Assembly (NCBI GenBank): GCA_965230615.1
Contig: OZ246012.1
Location: 4,402,001 to 4,466,000 of the forward strand
Direction: 5' to 3'
Source: G965230615 sp965230615
GTDB taxonomy: Bacteria > Pseudomonadota > Gammaproteobacteria > HTCC5015
Length of the DNA: 64,000 nucleotides
Below are positions 61,513-64,000 of this stretch, in pieces. Both the position numbers and the translations under genes were made by a program. Position 1 is the first letter of the stretch, and the number at the start of each line of letters is the position of its first letter. The notes under the pieces were generated by a model. That model ran no database searches and had not been told where the DNA came from. It saw nothing but the letters and a program-made list of their open reading frames with translations.

Positions 61513-62376
61513 ATGTTACAAAGTTATAGCAATATTTTAGTTCCTGTCGGTTATGGTGAAGAAGCCAAAGCTATTCTTAAAAAGGCAAAAATTTTTCAGG
61601 AAACTTATCAAAGTCATATTACTTTAATGCATGTTATTGAGGAGCATCTGCTTTTCCCAAGCTATGGGTTTTTGGCACCGTATATGCCTCAATTCAATTT
61701 CAAGGATATGGAAAAAAAGAGTGAAGAATTTATAGACCAGGCAGCAAAAGAGATAGGTTTGAGTAACTATGACAAACACATATGTTATGGCTATCCAGAA
61801 ACGAAAATCCTGGAAACTGCAAAAGAGAAAAATAAAGACTTGATTCTGTTAGGTAGCCACCATCGCAATGCATTGGATCTTTTGCTGGGATCTACTGCAA
61901 GTGCTGTTTTGCAAAAATCCGAGTGTGATGTCTATGTGGTAAAAAATCATGATGTTGGTTCTAATATTAACAAGATATTGGTTTGTGTCGATTTTATGCC
62001 AGATATTGAACCGGTTGTTTTGCGGGCGAAAGATTTAGCCGATAAGTGTGAGGCTGAACTATCGTTAATTCATGTGACAAATCGTGTACCTATCTACGAG
62101 GCACCTATTAATACATTTGAAAAAGAAGTGATCGATAAGATTAAGTGGCAATTGAAACAGTTAGTGGAAACCTACAAGCTAGGCACGCCTAAGTCTGAGT
62201 TGGTTGTTGGTGTACCTAAATATGAAATCATTAATCATGCGGAGGAAAATAATATTGATCTTATTGTATTAGGCTCGCATGGTAAGCACGGTGTCCAGCT
62301 ATTACTTGGTTCAGTCGCTAATGGTGTTTTAAACCGTGCAAGGTGTGATGTGTTAGCAACCAGAGTAAATACTTAA
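61513..62376 (+). CDS. Universal stress protein, two-domain
   Basis: This 287-residue tandem UspA protein has domain 1 at about 1-148 (NILVPVGYGEEAKAILKKA, LLGSHHRNALDLLLGSTASAVLQKSECDVYVV). Domain 2 (about 150-287) has KILVCVDFMPDIEPVVLRA and LGSHGKHGVQLLLGSVANGVLNRARCDVLATRV with a full nucleotide motif. It is 24 bases after the first usp gene and probably on the same transcript. Confidence 0.92.
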   Translation: MLQSYSNILVPVGYGEEAKAILKKAKIFQETYQSHITLMHVIEEHLLFPSYGFLAPYMPQFNFKDMEKKSEEFIDQAAKEIGLSNYDKHICYGYPETKILETAKEKNKDLILLGSHHRNALDLLLGSTASAVLQKSECDVYVVKNHDVGSNINKILVCVDFMPDIEPVVLRAKDLADKCEAELSLIHVTNRVPIYEAPINTFEKEVIDKIKWQLKQLVETYKLGTPKSELVVGVPKYEIINHAEENNIDLIVLGSHGKHGVQLLLGSVANGVLNRARCDVLATRVNT

Positions 62377-62409
62377 TTTAACAAGCAAAGCCTATCAAAG
62401 GTGATATAA

Positions 62410-63420
62410 GTGAAACTGGCTGTTTTCAGTAGCAAGCCTTATGATGAGCGTTTTTTTAAAGCCAATAATATTGAATATAATCATGACTTGCGGTTTTTTG
62501 AAGCGCGTTTAACAGAGGAAACAGTAAAAGCTGTTATTGATTACCCTGGTGTTTGTGTCTTTGTAAATGACGAGCTAAACAGGCCAGTATTAGAAGCGCT
62601 GAAAAACCAGGGTACCGAGCTGCTTGCACTACGTTGTGCAGGGTTTAACAATGTGGACGTAGTTGCCGCTGCTGAATTAGGTATTACAATCGTTCGAGTA
62701 CCGTCATATTCACCACATTCAATTGCCGAACATACACTGGCATTAATTTTAAGTCTCTGTCGGCACACACATAGAGCTTATCATCGCGTTAGAGATGGTA
62801 ACTTTTCTCTTCAGGGATTATTGGGGATGGAGTTACATCAACGTACTGTAGGTATTATAGGGACAGGTAAGATAGGCTCAATTGTTGCCAGTATTTTGCA
62901 AGCGTTTGGCTGCCGGCTGTTAGCATTTGATATTGAGCAGAATGATGAATGTGTTGCAATGGGTGTTGAATATGTTGAATTGTCGACGCTTTATTCTCAG
63001 TCAGATATTATATCACTGCACTGTCCGCTTAATCAGCAAACACATCATTTAATTGATAGTGCTGCATTCGAGAAAATGCGACACGGTATTATGCTGATTA
63101 ATACTGGCCGTGGTGCAATTATTGATACACAAGCTGCTATCGCGGCAATCAAATCGGGCAAGCTTGGTTATTTAGGTCTGGATGTTTATGAGCAGGAAAG
63201 CGACTTGTTTTTTGAGGACCTATCAGACCGCATTATCAGTGATGATACTTTCCAACGCCTGCTAACGTTTCCTAATGTTATTATCACCGGACATCAGGGC
63301 TTTTTCACCAAAACAGCTTTGGATAATATTGCCAAGACAACGTTACAGAATGTTCAGGATTATGAGCAGGGCAAAGACTTACTTAATCAAGTCACAAAAG
63401 ACTTTATTATTAGTGCTTAA
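62410..63420 (+). CDS. ldhA: D-lactate dehydrogenase (2-hydroxyacid dehydrogenase family)
   Basis: The 336-residue NADH-dependent enzyme reduces pyruvate to D-lactate. KLAVFSSKPYDERFF opens the substrate domain, GIIGTGKIGSIVASILQAFG is the Rossmann motif, and LRCAGFNNVD, NTGRGAIIDT and GLDVYEQE carry the catalytic Arg, Asp/Glu partners. GHQGFFTKTAL holds the catalytic His. The start is a GTG at 62410. It follows the usp pair by 33 bases behind the FNR/Anr promoter, which fits fermentation. Confidence 0.93.
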   Translation: MKLAVFSSKPYDERFFKANNIEYNHDLRFFEARLTEETVKAVIDYPGVCVFVNDELNRPVLEALKNQGTELLALRCAGFNNVDVVAAAELGITIVRVPSYSPHSIAEHTLALILSLCRHTHRAYHRVRDGNFSLQGLLGMELHQRTVGIIGTGKIGSIVASILQAFGCRLLAFDIEQNDECVAMGVEYVELSTLYSQSDIISLHCPLNQQTHHLIDSAAFEKMRHGIMLINTGRGAIIDTQAAIAAIKSGKLGYLGLDVYEQESDLFFEDLSDRIISDDTFQRLLTFPNVIITGHQGFFTKTALDNIAKTTLQNVQDYEQGKDLLNQVTKDFIISA

Positions 63421-63571
63421 GTCATTGGGGCTATTTCGATATTGATAGATTCTCTGCCGAATATCGCAAGACAGTGCTAGCTAGGCCAACATCTCGATAA
63501 ACCGCTGTTATAAGCCCCAAGGGATTTTCTTAACTTGTTGATTTTAAAAGAGAATAATTATATTTCTTATG

Positions 63572-63608
63572 ATAGGTATAATGAATTGATTTTATTGAAA
63601 CAATCAAT
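63572..63608. promoter_or_regulatory. Candidate OxyR site before the catalase gene
   Basis: ATAG, GAAT, ATTG and CAAT tetramers are separated by exactly 7 bases each (63572, 63583, 63594, 63605). This matches the four-contact layout ATAG-N7-CTAT-N7-ATAG-N7-CTAT with five mismatches in 16 contact bases. The site also contains the inverted repeat AATTGATT/AATCAATT. It lies about 80 bases before the catalase ATG. Confidence 0.5.
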
Positions 63609-63686
63609 TTCATTTATTATTCGCAAACCATTATGCTTCTTCACAGATACTTCAATACACAGTTTCGACTCAGAGGAGATAGACCC

Positions 63687-64000
63687 ATGAAGAAGAAGTT
63701 AACCACGGCTGCAGGTTGCCCAGTAGCAGATAATCAAAATGTTATGACTGCTGGGCCAAGAGGGCCACAGCTGCTACAGGATGTCTGGTTCTTGGAAAAG
63801 CTGGCTCACTTTGATCGTGAAGTCATACCAGAGCGGCGCATGCATGCCAAAGGTTCTGGCGCTTATGGTACTTTCACAGTGACTCACGATATCACGCAAT
63901 ACACGCGTGCCAAAATTTTCTCGGAAATCGGCAAAAAAACCGATCTGTTTGCCCGCTTTACAACCGTTGCGGGTGAAAGAGGTGCTGCCGATGCTGAACG
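63687..64000 (+). CDS. Monofunctional heme catalase, N-terminal part (cut by window edge)
   Basis: The frame from an ATG at 63687 stays open to the right edge (104 codons). It decomposes hydrogen peroxide. TTAAGCPVADNQNVMTAGPRG, LLQDVWFLEKLAHFDREVIPERRMHAKG and GAYGTFTVTHDIT are the catalase start, and the catalytic His is in RRMHAKG. KTDLFARFTTVAGERGAADAER matches clade 3 enzymes. The ribosome-binding site is GAGGAGA in cagaggagatag. It was not closed within the window, so its length is unknown. Confidence 0.95.
   Translation, partial: MKKKLTTAAGCPVADNQNVMTAGPRGPQLLQDVWFLEKLAHFDREVIPERRMHAKGSGAYGTFTVTHDITQYTRAKIFSEIGKKTDLFARFTTVAGERGAADAE

Overview
The window is chromosomal DNA of a Gammaproteobacterium. 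The order surE-pcm-yqaA-nlpD-rpoS, the order trxB / ftsK-lolA-rarA, alaC-hom-thrC, and HexR facing a zwf-pgl-edd-glk-eda operon all fit the Pseudomonas/Cellvibrio side of the class. The moderate G+C content and the two-copy tRNA-Ser repeat structures suggest a marine cellvibrionad-like lineage, but the exact family is an inference. Both edges cut genes: an Smr-domain gene at the left and a catalase gene at the right.

Layout. 1-4.1 kb: smr (partial), surE, pcm, a DedA/YqaA-like membrane protein, nlpD, rpoS. 4.1-8.3 kb: a Mth938-like protein divergent from alaC-hom-thrC (aspartate-family amino acids and alanine transamination). 8.4-13 kb: a small membrane protein, a class III nucleotide cyclase, aat with a COG3146-type acyltransferase, and trxB. 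13.3-17.7 kb: ftsK-lolA-rarA. 17.8-29.4 kb: an accessory stretch between rarA and serS. It holds a bufferin-type copper-peptide operon (peptide precursor, MNIO maturase, partner protein) with its own ECF sigma and anti-sigma, a PEP-CTERM-like surface protein behind a sigma-54 promoter, a REC-REC-PAS-GGDEF-EAL protein, purU, a macrodomain protein and an aldehyde dehydrogenase. 29.5-34.8 kb: serS, two tandem glycosyltransferase-like paralogs, a 59-residue membrane protein and a Bax-inhibitor-1 protein.

35-36 kb and 55.6-57.3 kb: two tRNA-Ser loci with unusual arrays. tRNA-Ser(UGA) is followed by mosaic repeats in which the T-arm and 3' end of the tRNA are re-created several times around hairpin-rich inserts. 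tRNA-Ser(GGA) has a related tail array, and upstream it has five 110-bp-type repeats that each begin with the first 33 bases of the tRNA or a remnant of it. The two loci share insert modules. This is the most unusual structure in the window.

36-55.6 kb: an endonuclease/exonuclease/phosphatase-fold protein with altered catalytic residues, a metallophosphoesterase, a DUF1820 protein and hexR. Then comes a 15.7-kb co-directional block, zwf-pgl-edd-glk-eda-glgB-(phosphorylase-kinase alpha/beta-like)-glgX-malQ, which joins glucose phosphorylation and the Entner-Doudoroff route to glycogen branching and debranching. The 1092-residue member resembles the regulatory subunits of eukaryotic phosphorylase kinase.

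57.3-64 kb: a GST and a DoxX protein divergent from a LysR regulator, a small cysteine-rich SAP-like protein, and a usp-usp-D-lactate dehydrogenase cluster behind a textbook FNR/Anr class II promoter. A catalase start follows, behind an OxyR-like site. The regulatory signals (RpoS, FNR/Anr, OxyR-like, HexR, sigma-54, ECF) suggest an organism that switches between aerobic and oxygen-limited growth with carbon storage.
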